From Dehalococcoidia bacterium (lineage in GTDB: Bacteria > Chloroflexota > Dehalococcoidia > GIF9 > AB-539-J10): a DNA stretch of 49,804 bases. Below, in pieces: positions 1-6,628 of the stretch. The position numbers and the translations under genes are program-made. How positions within the stretch are numbered: the first letter of the stretch is position 1; each line of letters starts with the position of its first letter. The stretch lies in NCBI GenBank assembly GCA_014859205.1, contig JACUUR010000003.1, positions 1-49,804 on the forward strand, written 5' to 3'. A model generated the notes under the pieces. That model had not been told where the DNA came from. It did not search any database and worked only from the letters and a program-made list of their open reading frames with translations.

Positions 1-55
1 AACCCCCGACCTCTGCGATGCGAACGCAGCGCTCTCCCAGCTGAGCTATATCCCC
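1..55 (-). tRNA. tRNA-Ala(CGC), 3' part missing at window edge
   Basis: Read on the minus strand, the sequence begins with acceptor strand GGGGATA, then a D-arm (AGCTCAGCTGGGAGAGC) and an anticodon stem CTGCG/CGCAG closing a seven-base loop TTCGCAT. This gives anticodon CGC, decoding alanine codon GCG. The variable loop and the start of the T-arm (GGGGGTT) are present, but the window ends there, so the 3' half of the T-arm and the acceptor 3' strand are absent. It is divergent from gatB and has its own promoter just upstream. The cloverleaf was folded by eye. Confidence 0.9.
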
Positions 56-62
56 GTACACA

Positions 63-92
63 ATTCTAGCAATGCCGCAAGCTGCGGGTCAA
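63..92 (-). promoter_or_regulatory. Promoter of tRNA-Ala
   Basis: On the minus strand a -35 TTGACC (87-92) and a -10 TAGAAT (63-68) are separated by 18 bases, and the -10 ends seven bases before the first tRNA nucleotide at 55. This is the spacing expected for transcription starting at or next to the mature 5' end. The -35 half lies in an inverted repeat GGTCAA-G-TTGACC (87-99), back-to-back with the gatB promoter. Confidence 0.65.
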
Positions 93-104
93 GTTGACCG
101 CGCC

Positions 105-133
105 TTGCCCCTGCACTGCATCACTGCTATACT
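105..133 (+). promoter_or_regulatory. Promoter of gatB, short or no leader
   Basis: A -35 TTGCCC (105-110), a 17-base spacer and a -10 TATACT (128-133) precede the gatB ATG at 145 by only 11 bases. Transcription would start about 4 bases before the start codon. No Shine-Dalgarno sequence lies in that space, so the message is probably leaderless. Confidence 0.55.
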
Positions 134-144
134 GAACGTCAGCT

Positions 145-1581
145 ATGACCTATGAGACCATCATCGGCCTGGAGGTCCATGCCCAGCTACTGACCAAGAG
201 CAAGATGTTCTGCGCCTGCAGCGCCGACTATGCCAGTGCCCCTCCCAACACCTTTGTCTGCCCCATCTGTCTGGGGATGCCCGGCACCCTCCCCACAATC
301 AACGAGAGGGCAGTTGAGTACACCGTGATGACTGCACTGGCGCTGAACTGCAGCATCCCTGAGACGACCCGGTTTGACAGGAAGAACTATTTCTACCCCG
401 ACCTGATGAAAGGGTACCAGATTTCCCAGCGGGACCTCCCGATCGGCAGGCAGGGCTGGCTGGCCATCGAGAGCGGTGGAGGCAGGAAGAGGATCAACAT
501 CAGCGATGTTCATCTGGAGGAAGATGTTGCCAAGCTGCTGCACCGGGCGAACTGCAGTCTGATAGACGTCAACCGCTCCGGGGTGCCGTTGATGGAGATC
601 GTCAGTGAGCCCGATCTGAGGTCGCCCGACGAGGCCCGGGACTACCTCATCGAGCTGCGCCACATCCTGCGTTACCTGGGCGTGTCCACGGGCAATATGG
701 AGGAGGGGAGTTTCAGGTGTGATGCCAACATAAGCATGCGGCCGACGAATGGCGGCAAGCCGCTGCCCAAGGCCGAAGTAAAGAACATGAACAGCTTCAG
801 GTCGGTGTTTGAGGCGCTGGAGTATGAATCGCGCCGGCAAAGGGAGGTGCTTCGGGCAGGTGGAGAGCTGGTGCAGGAAACCAGGGGCTGGATCGAGGAG
901 AAAGGCACAACGGTGACCCAGAGGGTTAAGGAGGGTGCCGATGACTATCGGTATTTCCCGGAACCGGACCTGCCGCCTCTGGCGCTGGACCCGGCCTGGA
1001 TAGCAGAGATAAGGTCGAGACTTCCTGAATTGCCCGCAGCCAGGAAAGACCGGTTCGTATCGCAGTACGGCCTCTCTCTGTATGATGCCGGGATATTGAC
1101 CGACTCCAGGGCCATGGCCGACTACTTCGAGAATTGCCTCAAGGTTATGGACCCTGGCAGGGCGAAGACCGTAAGCAACTGGCTGCTGGGTGAGTTCAGT
1201 CGCCTGTTGAACGCTACCAATACCGGGGTGGAAAATGCTAGAATAAGCACGCAGCATCTGGCCGAGATGCTGGACCTGATAGATAGCGGCGCGATAAGCG
1301 GGCCCACTGCCAAGGCGGTGTTCGAGGAGATGTTCCGCACTGGCAAGAGGGCCGGCCAGATCACCAGCGAGAAGGGGCTAGCCCAGATCAGCGATGCGGG
1401 GGAGATGCGGGAGGTAATAAGGCAGGTGCTAGCCGACAATCAGGGCGCTGTGGCGGACTATGCAGCAGGGAAGGAGCAGGCCCTGACGTTCATGATAGGA
1501 CAGGTGATGAGGGCAACCAGAGGCAGGGCCAATCCGGGCCTGGCGAGGGAGCTTATCATACAGGAGTTAGGAGGTAAATGA
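145..1581 (+). CDS. gatB: Aspartyl/glutamyl-tRNA amidotransferase subunit B
   Basis: GatB is the kinase/tRNA-binding subunit of GatCAB, which turns misacylated Glu-tRNA(Gln) or Asp-tRNA(Asn) into Gln- or Asn-tRNA in the cytoplasm. The 478-residue length is normal. The N-terminus has the family motif G-L-E-V-H-x-Q-L (8-15) and four cysteines (C23, C25, C39, C42) in the zinc-site arrangement. R-K-N-Y-F-Y-P-D and K-G-Y-Q-I-S-Q follow, then a helical C-terminal domain ending in a tRNA-tail (YqeY-like) segment. The ATG at 145 gives the canonical N-terminus. secG follows after one base. gatA and gatC are not in the window. gltX further along (29920-28448) would supply Glu-tRNA if it is non-discriminating. 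Confidence 0.97.
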   Translation: MTYETIIGLEVHAQLLTKSKMFCACSADYASAPPNTFVCPICLGMPGTLPTINERAVEYTVMTALALNCSIPETTRFDRKNYFYPDLMKGYQISQRDLPIGRQGWLAIESGGGRKRINISDVHLEEDVAKLLHRANCSLIDVNRSGVPLMEIVSEPDLRSPDEARDYLIELRHILRYLGVSTGNMEEGSFRCDANISMRPTNGGKPLPKAEVKNMNSFRSVFEALEYESRRQREVLRAGGELVQETRGWIEEKGTTVTQRVKEGADDYRYFPEPDLPPLALDPAWIAEIRSRLPELPAARKDRFVSQYGLSLYDAGILTDSRAMADYFENCLKVMDPGRAKTVSNWLLGEFSRLLNATNTGVENARISTQHLAEMLDLIDSGAISGPTAKAVFEEMFRTGKRAGQITSEKGLAQISDAGEMREVIRQVLADNQGAVADYAAGKEQALTFMIGQVMRATRGRANPGLARELIIQELGGK

Positions 1582-1582
1582 A

Positions 1583-1801
1583 TTGCCTACGAGTTTTTTC
1601 GTCGCCCAGATACTGATAGCACTGGCACTGATTGCCACCATATTGTGGCAGCTACGTGGTGGCGGCATAGGCGGTATCTTCGGGCAGGCCGACTCAGTGT
1701 ATCGAACCCGGAGGGGCATTGAGAGCACCCTCTTCAAGCTGACCATAATCCTGGCTGCAGTGCTGGTTGTGTTCGCGATTCTGGCTGCTGCTCAATTCTA
1801 G
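1583..1801 (+). CDS. secG: Preprotein translocase subunit SecG
   Basis: This 72-residue protein has two hydrophobic helices (about 5-23 and 50-70) joined by a glycine-rich cytosolic loop with the pattern G-G-G-I-G-G-I-F-G, typical of SecG, the accessory subunit of the SecYEG channel. The start is a TTG at 1583: AGGAGG at 1569-1574 lies eight bases upstream and no suitable ATG exists. It begins one base after the gatB stop, so the two are translationally coupled. Confidence 0.88.
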   Translation: MPTSFFVAQILIALALIATILWQLRGGGIGGIFGQADSVYRTRRGIESTLFKLTIILAAVLVVFAILAAAQF

Positions 1802-1810
1802 TATCAATAG

Positions 1811-2650
1811 ATGGGTCCTCCGATAACCCTGACCACCGATTTTGGCTATGACGATGCCTACGTTGGCGCGATGAAGGGCGCTATCCTGAGTGTCAACCCC
1901 GAAGCCAGCATCATAGACATCAGCCACTCCATCGAGCCGCAGAATGTACTCCAGGCCGGGTTCATACTGAGCGCTGCCTATCGCTCCTTCCCCAGGCAGA
2001 CCATCCATGTGGCTGTGGTAGACCCCGGGGTGGGCAGCGAGCGCCGGGGAGTCATACTCAAGACGTCCAACGCACTCTTCGTGGCCCCTGACAACGGCAT
2101 CCTGAGCTACATTGTCGATGACCTGTCTCCACTTGAGGGTCGTCCGCGCATGCGGGGGGCGGGTGAACTCAAGGAGATAGTGTTCAAGACAGGCGTGGAG
2201 GTGGTGTCCATCACCGACCCTCGCTTCTGGCGACATCCGGTGAGCCCGACGTTTCACGGCAGAGACGTTTTTGGTCCGGTGGCAGCCGGCCTTTCACTGG
2301 GCATCTCCCTGTATGAATTCGGGGAGAAGGTCAACTCTTTGCACGTACTCCCGCTGCCGAAGCCGTCCCTTGATGCCGAGGGTGTTCTGGTGGGGCAGGT
2401 CCTGCACATCGACCGTTTCGGCAACCTGATTACCAATATCAGAAGCTGTGACCTGCCCGGAAAGGAAGTCGTGATCGAGATAGCCGGGTACTGTATTCAG
2501 GGTATCAGCACCTACTACGCCCAGAAGGAGGGGACAATGGCCATTGTAGGCAGCAGCGGCTATATCGAGGTCTCCCTGCGAGGGGGCAGCGCCTGCGACT
2601 TCCTGGGCGCCATAGCGGGCGACGAGGTGAAGGTGACGTCGGCCGCATAG
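1811..2650 (+). CDS. SAM hydrolase (SAM hydroxide adenosyltransferase, DUF62)
   Basis: The 279-residue protein belongs to the family that includes fluorinase, chlorinase and the widespread SAM hydroxide adenosyltransferases, which split S-adenosylmethionine with water into adenosine and methionine. Visible motifs are T-T-D-F-G-Y-D-D-A-Y-V-G near the N-terminus, V-D-P-G-V-G (70-75) and A-P-D-N-G (92-96). The hydrolase triad Asp-Arg-His is probably D71, R78 and H149, set by spacing to characterised members, so hydrolase rather than halogenase activity is the better guess. It follows secG by nine bases in the same run. Its physiological role is unclear across the family. Confidence 0.87.
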   Translation: MGPPITLTTDFGYDDAYVGAMKGAILSVNPEASIIDISHSIEPQNVLQAGFILSAAYRSFPRQTIHVAVVDPGVGSERRGVILKTSNALFVAPDNGILSYIVDDLSPLEGRPRMRGAGELKEIVFKTGVEVVSITDPRFWRHPVSPTFHGRDVFGPVAAGLSLGISLYEFGEKVNSLHVLPLPKPSLDAEGVLVGQVLHIDRFGNLITNIRSCDLPGKEVVIEIAGYCIQGISTYYAQKEGTMAIVGSSGYIEVSLRGGSACDFLGAIAGDEVKVTSAA

Positions 2651-2666
2651 TGGGCGAACGTCTACC

Positions 2667-3500
2667 ATGTCCATCCGCATAGTCACTCTGAGCGAGAATA
2701 CAGCCGGGAGGGTCAACCTGCTGGCCGAGTGGGGACTCTCGATTCTGGTCGAGGTGGACGGGTGCAGGATTCTATTCGACACCGGGCTGACCTGCTCAGC
2801 AGCATACAATGCCATCGCCCTGGGAGTAGACCTGTCGCAGCTCGACCGGATAGTCCTGAGCCATGGTCACCTGGACCATACCGGCGGGCTGCTGCGCATC
2901 CTCAATATGATCAAGGGCGAGGTAGAGGTGATCGCCCACCCGGATATCTGGGCACTGAAGTATTCAAAGCCCCCTCAGGGATCCGAGCACTATATAGGCA
3001 CGCCTTTCCGCCGGGAAGCGGCCGAGACGCTCGGTGCCGATTTCAAGCTGACCAGCGAACCCGTGTGGCTCAGCCAGAACACCGTCACCAGCGGTGAGAT
3101 AGCCATGACTACCGAATACGAGGACACCGGCTCGATGTTTTATGTCAAGGAGCAGGGTAAACTGAGGCCCGACCCACTGCTGGACGACCAGGCGCTGTTC
3201 GTTAAGTCCGACAAGGGCCTGATCATAATCCTGGGCTGTGCGCATCGGGGAGTGGTTAGCACCATAAGGCATGCCCAGAAGCTAACGGGGTTAGAGCAGA
3301 TCTATGCAGTTGTAGGCGGCACTCATCTGATCGGGGCTTCACCAGAGCGACTGGATTCAACGATTGCCGCATTAAAGGGTGCCGGCGTGAGGATGCTGGG
3401 GGTATCTCACTGCACAGGCCTGCCCGCATCCGTCATCCTGGCCCGGGAGTTCGGTCAGGCTTTTTTCTTCAACAATGCCGGTACCCTGGTCAACCTCTAA
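2667..3500 (+). CDS. MBL-fold metallohydrolase, COG1237/dihydropterin-synthase type
   Basis: This 277-residue metallo-beta-lactamase-fold protein carries the metal motif H-G-H-L-D-H (66-71) followed by T-G-G. Later it has G-C-A-H-R-G and V-S-H-C-T-G segments typical of the COG1237 branch. That branch includes archaeal 7,8-dihydropterin-6-yl-methyl-aminobenzene phosphate synthase, but most bacterial members have unknown substrates, so I do not assign a reaction. It starts 16 bases after the SAM hydrolase and ends this plus-strand run. About 230 bases separate it from the arsR promoter. Confidence 0.85.
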   Translation: MSIRIVTLSENTAGRVNLLAEWGLSILVEVDGCRILFDTGLTCSAAYNAIALGVDLSQLDRIVLSHGHLDHTGGLLRILNMIKGEVEVIAHPDIWALKYSKPPQGSEHYIGTPFRREAAETLGADFKLTSEPVWLSQNTVTSGEIAMTTEYEDTGSMFYVKEQGKLRPDPLLDDQALFVKSDKGLIIILGCAHRGVVSTIRHAQKLTGLEQIYAVVGGTHLIGASPERLDSTIAALKGAGVRMLGVSHCTGLPASVILAREFGQAFFFNNAGTLVNL

Positions 3501-3701
3501 GAGTTGCTCCGATGTCAGCGCCGGCAGGCCCTCCGATTGACAGCGACCGTTCATGTATCGGTCGTCTTCTGCCCCACACCAGGCTGGCTGGATTCGTCGG
3601 TCGCGGCCGATTATGATGAGCCCTGTGGTCACTCGAACAGCGCAAGACTCGCCTCGTTCGTGAACGTCAGTGCGAATATGCCGAACTATATACTTGCGGA
3701 C

Positions 3702-3750
3702 TTGACAGAGATAAAGTGCAACGTTACCATATATGCGGATATTCGCATAT
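3702..3750 (+). promoter_or_regulatory. arsR promoter with overlapping ArsR operator
   Basis: A consensus -35 TTGACA (3702-3707) and a -10 TACCAT (3725-3730) are 17 bases apart. Directly after the -10, at 3731-3750, lies a palindrome with perfect arms ATATGCG and CGCATAT around GATATT; nine of ten base pairs are symmetric. The expected transcription start falls inside it. This is the usual layout for an ArsR/SmtB repressor that blocks its own promoter until metalloid binds. No second copy was seen. Confidence 0.75.
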
Positions 3751-3777
3751 AAGGATGCAGCGGTTCATCAGCCGACA

Positions 3778-4146
3778 ATGAAAGATCTGGTGAAGGCCTT
3801 CAAGGCCCTGTCCGACGAGACCAGGATCAGAATCCTGAAGGTCTTGCTAGAGCGGGAGTGCTGCGTTTGTGAAATCATGCAGGCGCTTGACATCTCCCAG
3901 TCTCGTACGTCACGCAATCTAAGCGTACTTGAGAACGCCGGATTCGTGAGGTCCAGAAGGAATGGCCTGTGGAAGGTCTACTCGATCAATCAACAAGAGA
4001 TGGGCAATCATGCCAACCGGCTGACTGAATGGCTGCGGGGCGCCGCCATTGACGAGCAGGTCGTACGGCAGGACAGAGAGAGGTTGAGTCATGCGGTGCG
4101 GGTGGGACCGAAAGCGGTGCCCGGGCGACGAAATCCCAAGCATTGA
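3778..4146 (+). CDS. arsR: ArsR-family metalloid-responsive repressor
   Basis: This 122-residue winged-helix repressor probably senses As(III) or a related soft metalloid. The segment around residues 27-32 reads E-C-C-V-C-E, matching the C-V-C motif of the first recognition-region helix in the E. coli-type arsenite sensor; Cys29 and Cys31 are the likely ligands, with Cys28 extra. The helix-turn-helix follows (about 32-57: S-Q-S-R-T-S-R-N-L, L-E-N-A-G-F-V), then a wing rich in basic residues. I start it at the ATG at 3778, where family similarity begins; an in-frame ATG at 3733 would put the coding region inside the operator. It is the first gene of an eight-gene operon. Confidence 0.9.
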   Translation: MKDLVKAFKALSDETRIRILKVLLERECCVCEIMQALDISQSRTSRNLSVLENAGFVRSRRNGLWKVYSINQQEMGNHANRLTEWLRGAAIDEQVVRQDRERLSHAVRVGPKAVPGRRNPKH

Positions 4147-4159
4147 TTGAGAGTTCAGA

Positions 4160-5266
4160 ATGGGCATTGCGGTCGGAATTCTCAGGGGCGGGCTGGCCGA
4201 GTTGGCCGAGTACTTGCTGGCCCACTTCGTGACCTGTCTGATTCCAGCCTTCTTCATAGCCGGAGGCATTAGCACCTTTCTCTCGCAGGCAGCAATCCTG
4301 AAGTACTTCGGCCACGGGGCCAATAGATGGCTCTCATATGGCGTAGCCTCGGTGTCCGGTACTGTCCTCAGCGTGTGTTCCTGCACGGTGCTGCCGCTCT
4401 TTGCCGGCATATACCGTGTAGGCGCCGGGCTTGGTCCGGCAGTCGCCTTCCTCTATTCCGGACCGGCTATAAACGTGCTGGCGATAGTGTGGACCGCGAG
4501 GATTCTGGGCTTCGACCTGGGAGTTGCCCGGGCAGTCGGTGCGGTGGTCTTTGCTGTGGTGATCGGAATGGTCATGGCCAGGGTGTTCTGCAAAGAGGAG
4601 AGAGAACAGGCGAATGCAGACCTGGCCATCGCTGCAGCAACCGGCGGCATCAAGGGATGGCAGTCGGCGATTCTTCTGTTTAGTCTGATAGGGATCCTCG
4701 TCTCGCTGGCCTGGGGGATCAGGATAGTACCGGAGAAGAACATAGAGACGTGGGCGCTTATTACAGGAGTGGACGTTGCGGTGAACCCCGTCGCGTCCTC
4801 GTTCGCCGGGCTGTTCCTGGTGGCGCTTGCCGTTCTGCTTAAACACTGGCTCACACGTGAGGACATCATGGAGTGGCTCAGAGCAACCTGGTCCTTCTTC
4901 AAACTCGTCGTGCCCTGGCTGCTGGGAGGAATCTTTGTCGCGGGGATGATAGGGGTGGTGCTGCCCAGTGAATGGGTAGTGCGCATTGTGGGCGGAAACA
5001 GCCTGCCCTCGAATTTCATCGCTTCGTTTACCGGCATGCTGTTTTACTTCGCCACGTTGACTGAGGTTCCCATCCTCAGGACGTTCATGGATGCGGGGAT
5101 GGGCAAGGGCCCCGCCCTGGCACTGCTGCTGGCAGGGCCGGCACTGAGCCTCCCCAGCATACTGGTGCTGCGGCGCGTCATGGGAACCAGAAAGACGGTT
5201 GTCTACGCAGGTCTGTCCGTGGTCATGGCCACGACTACCGGATTCATATTCGGGCTTTTGAGATAA
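4160..5266 (+). CDS. UPF0718/ArsP-type permease
   Basis: This 368-residue membrane protein has about eight to ten predicted hydrophobic helices in two similar halves. It carries the UPF0718 (YraQ/ArsP) signature S-V-C-S-C-T-V-L-P-L-F (71-81) followed by Y-S-G-P-A-I-N (99-105). Characterised ArsP members export trivalent methylated or aromatic arsenicals rather than inorganic arsenite, and the two cysteines C73 and C75 are likely metalloid contacts. It lies 13 bases after arsR and just before a redox-disulfide protein, a pairing common for this family. Position and family point to organoarsenical or metalloid export, but the substrate cannot be fixed from sequence. Confidence 0.87.
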   Translation: MGIAVGILRGGLAELAEYLLAHFVTCLIPAFFIAGGISTFLSQAAILKYFGHGANRWLSYGVASVSGTVLSVCSCTVLPLFAGIYRVGAGLGPAVAFLYSGPAINVLAIVWTARILGFDLGVARAVGAVVFAVVIGMVMARVFCKEEREQANADLAIAAATGGIKGWQSAILLFSLIGILVSLAWGIRIVPEKNIETWALITGVDVAVNPVASSFAGLFLVALAVLLKHWLTREDIMEWLRATWSFFKLVVPWLLGGIFVAGMIGVVLPSEWVVRIVGGNSLPSNFIASFTGMLFYFATLTEVPILRTFMDAGMGKGPALALLLAGPALSLPSILVLRRVMGTRKTVVYAGLSVVMATTTGFIFGLLR

Positions 5267-5282
5267 TCGAAGGAGGTGCAAT

Positions 5283-5528
5283 GTGAAGATCGAGATTTGC
5301 GGACCGGGTTGTGCCAAGTGTCACGCCACCGTGGACAATGTGCGCAGGGTGGTTCAAGAACTGGGACTGGAGGACACGGTGGAACTGGAGGAAATCAAGG
5401 ACATAGTGACCATCAGCAAGAAAGGAGTGTTTCTGACCCCTGCGGTTGTCATCGATGGTGTGAAGGTCTCCGAGGGCAGGATCGCCAGGGATGAGGAGAT
5501 CAAGAAGTGGCTTGAGGAGAGAAGATAA
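5283..5528 (+). CDS. Small redox-active disulfide (thioredoxin-like) protein
   Basis: This 81-residue thioredoxin-fold protein has the active site C10-A-K-C13, preceded by C6, and the cis-proline segment T-P-A-V-V-I-D-G. It belongs to the small redox-active disulfide protein 2 family often encoded beside UPF0718 permeases. It could reduce cysteines of its partners or pass metalloid to the permease. The start is GTG at 5283: AGGAGG at 5271-5276 is six bases upstream, while the ATG at 5281 meets a stop at once. Confidence 0.88.
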   Translation: MKIEICGPGCAKCHATVDNVRRVVQELGLEDTVELEEIKDIVTISKKGVFLTPAVVIDGVKVSEGRIARDEEIKKWLEERR

Positions 5529-5530
5529 GA

Positions 5531-5797
5531 ATGGTAGAGACGAAACCATGTTGTAATGCTGCCGCGGCAAGGATGGTAGGCAGGCTGGTTCTGCCGGACG
5601 GGTCTGAGGTAGGCATCCGGAACCTGGAGGGCATCCTCAAGGAGGTCGCCGAACTGAAGTTGACCGACGACGGTTCCATCAGGCGGGAATTGCTGAAAAA
5701 GGTGAAGATCTATAACTATGTAGCACCCGGTGCAGAGACAGATTACTCCGATGCATTGTTCAGTGAATATGAGAAGCTAGCTGAGAGGGACAGGTGA
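5531..5797 (+). CDS. Small protein of unknown function, ars operon
   Basis: I do not recognise this 88-residue soluble protein. It opens with a cysteine pair (P-C-C-N, residues 7-8), suggesting metal or metalloid contact. Then comes a G-R-L-V-L-P-D-G-S-E-V-G beta-hairpin-like segment, a helix, and a charged tail containing K-I-Y-N-Y-V-A-P-G-A-E. It starts two bases after the disulfide-protein gene and its stop overlaps the next GTG start (GTGA), so it is tightly coupled and very likely translated. Its position suggests an accessory role in metalloid handling. Confidence 0.75.
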   Translation: MVETKPCCNAAAARMVGRLVLPDGSEVGIRNLEGILKEVAELKLTDDGSIRRELLKKVKIYNYVAPGAETDYSDALFSEYEKLAERDR

Positions 5798-6018
5798 GCT
5801 TATCCACACAGGAGCTTGAACACAGACTGAGGACAGCTGAGGACAGGTTCACCCTCTCGAAGCTGAGGGAGGAGATCGACGCTCTCATGCAGAGTCCTGA
5901 GTTCCAGCAGCTTTCCCAGAGAGACAAGAACCGCGTTGAGGACTTGCTGGTGGAACTGCTGGCCAAGGAGGAGCAGTACAAGGGGTGTGATCCCTTCAGG
6001 GCCATCCTGGGACAGTGA
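5794..6018 (+). CDS. Small helical protein of unknown function, ars operon
   Basis: This 74-residue protein is almost entirely charged and helical, with heptad-like spacing over residues 7-57 suggesting a coiled coil. It ends in a short tail with one cysteine (C-D-P-F). The GTG start at 5794 overlaps the previous stop as GTGA, with a GAGAGG ribosome site upstream. No family is recognised. Its DNA end overlaps a stretch with possible RNA structure (about 5980-6066). Confidence 0.65.
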   Translation: MSLSTQELEHRLRTAEDRFTLSKLREEIDALMQSPEFQQLSQRDKNRVEDLLVELLAKEEQYKGCDPFRAILGQ

Positions 6019-6021
6019 AGG

Positions 6022-6066
6022 CCGCAAGGCACTAAGCTTGCGGAAGGTGAAAGCCGGGAAACCAGA
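6022..6066 (+). promoter_or_regulatory. Intergenic stem-loop with B12-box-like sequence
   Basis: In the 66-base gap before the DGC gene a perfect seven-pair stem CCGCAAG/CTTGCGG (6022-6028 and 6037-6043) closes an eight-base loop. It is followed by GGAAGG and then AGCCGGGAAACCAG (6052-6065), close to the B12-box consensus of cobalamin riboswitches. The element is much shorter than a full riboswitch, so I call only a structured leader, possibly regulating the DGC and corrinoid genes. Confidence 0.35.
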
Positions 6067-6084
6067 ACATAAGGAGGCGCAACA

Positions 6085-6531
6085 ATGGCAGAAGCGAAAC
6101 ACGCCGAAGAAGGGATGAGGACACACGAGAACGTGATATTCTCGTGCTACGGTGGCTTCTCGAACACAGGCATAACCAGCGCGCTGGCCTGCCTCGAGGC
6201 CGTAAAGGAATTGGGTCTGGAAAAGGCGGCAATAGGGTGTCTGGCGGCGCTACCCCTGGGGATCAAGCCTGTGATAGGTAAGGCGGCGGCGGCCCAGCGG
6301 ATCGTCACAGTGGACGGCTGTCCCTCTGAGTGCGCCCGGAAAACGGTCGAGCAGGCCAACCTCTCGCTTACCACGAGCATCGTGCTGACAAGGGATATAG
6401 ACATGAAGAAGAAGCCGCTGCATGAGGACATCGGCCAGGGTGTCAGGGGAGTTATGGAGTACATTTCGGACGACGAAGTGAAGAGGGCAAAAGAACTGAT
6501 AATAAAGGCCATATCGGATGGTGCCAACTAG
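6085..6531 (+). CDS. DGC-domain cysteine protein (putative zinc-binding)
   Basis: This 148-residue soluble protein matches the DGC family (COG4273): a first cysteine in S-C-Y-G-G, a second in G-C-L-A-A-L-P, and the naming motif D-G-C-P-S-E-C. The four cysteines can form a metal or metalloid site; the family is annotated as zinc-binding but has no established reaction. A strong AAGGAGG site precedes the ATG at 6085. It sits between the small helical protein and the MtrA-like corrinoid gene, suggesting it works with arsenic or methyl chemistry, perhaps as a metallochaperone. Confidence 0.8.
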   Translation: MAEAKHAEEGMRTHENVIFSCYGGFSNTGITSALACLEAVKELGLEKAAIGCLAALPLGIKPVIGKAAAAQRIVTVDGCPSECARKTVEQANLSLTTSIVLTRDIDMKKKPLHEDIGQGVRGVMEYISDDEVKRAKELIIKAISDGAN

Positions 6532-6628
6532 CGGTGATCGATGGGCGCTAGACTACAGTGTCGCCCATGAAAGGCGCGATGGTATCTGTTTCGCCCCCCG
6601 GAGTCAGTTCAGTGGTAAGGAAACGACT

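Noticed and set aside
187-1257. Long minus-strand reading frame (356 residues) opposite gatB
   Set aside because: It mirrors a clear gatB, has no ribosome site or family motifs and is rich in Arg, Pro and His as expected for an antisense shadow in GC-rich DNA.
3504-3752. 82-residue plus-strand frame before arsR
   Set aside because: It runs through the arsR promoter and operator, lacks a ribosome site and looks like random translation.
6518-6628. N-terminal extension of the MtrA-like protein
   Set aside because: It overlaps the end of the DGC gene, lacks MtrA similarity, and an internal ATG with AAGGA fits the MtrA N-terminus.
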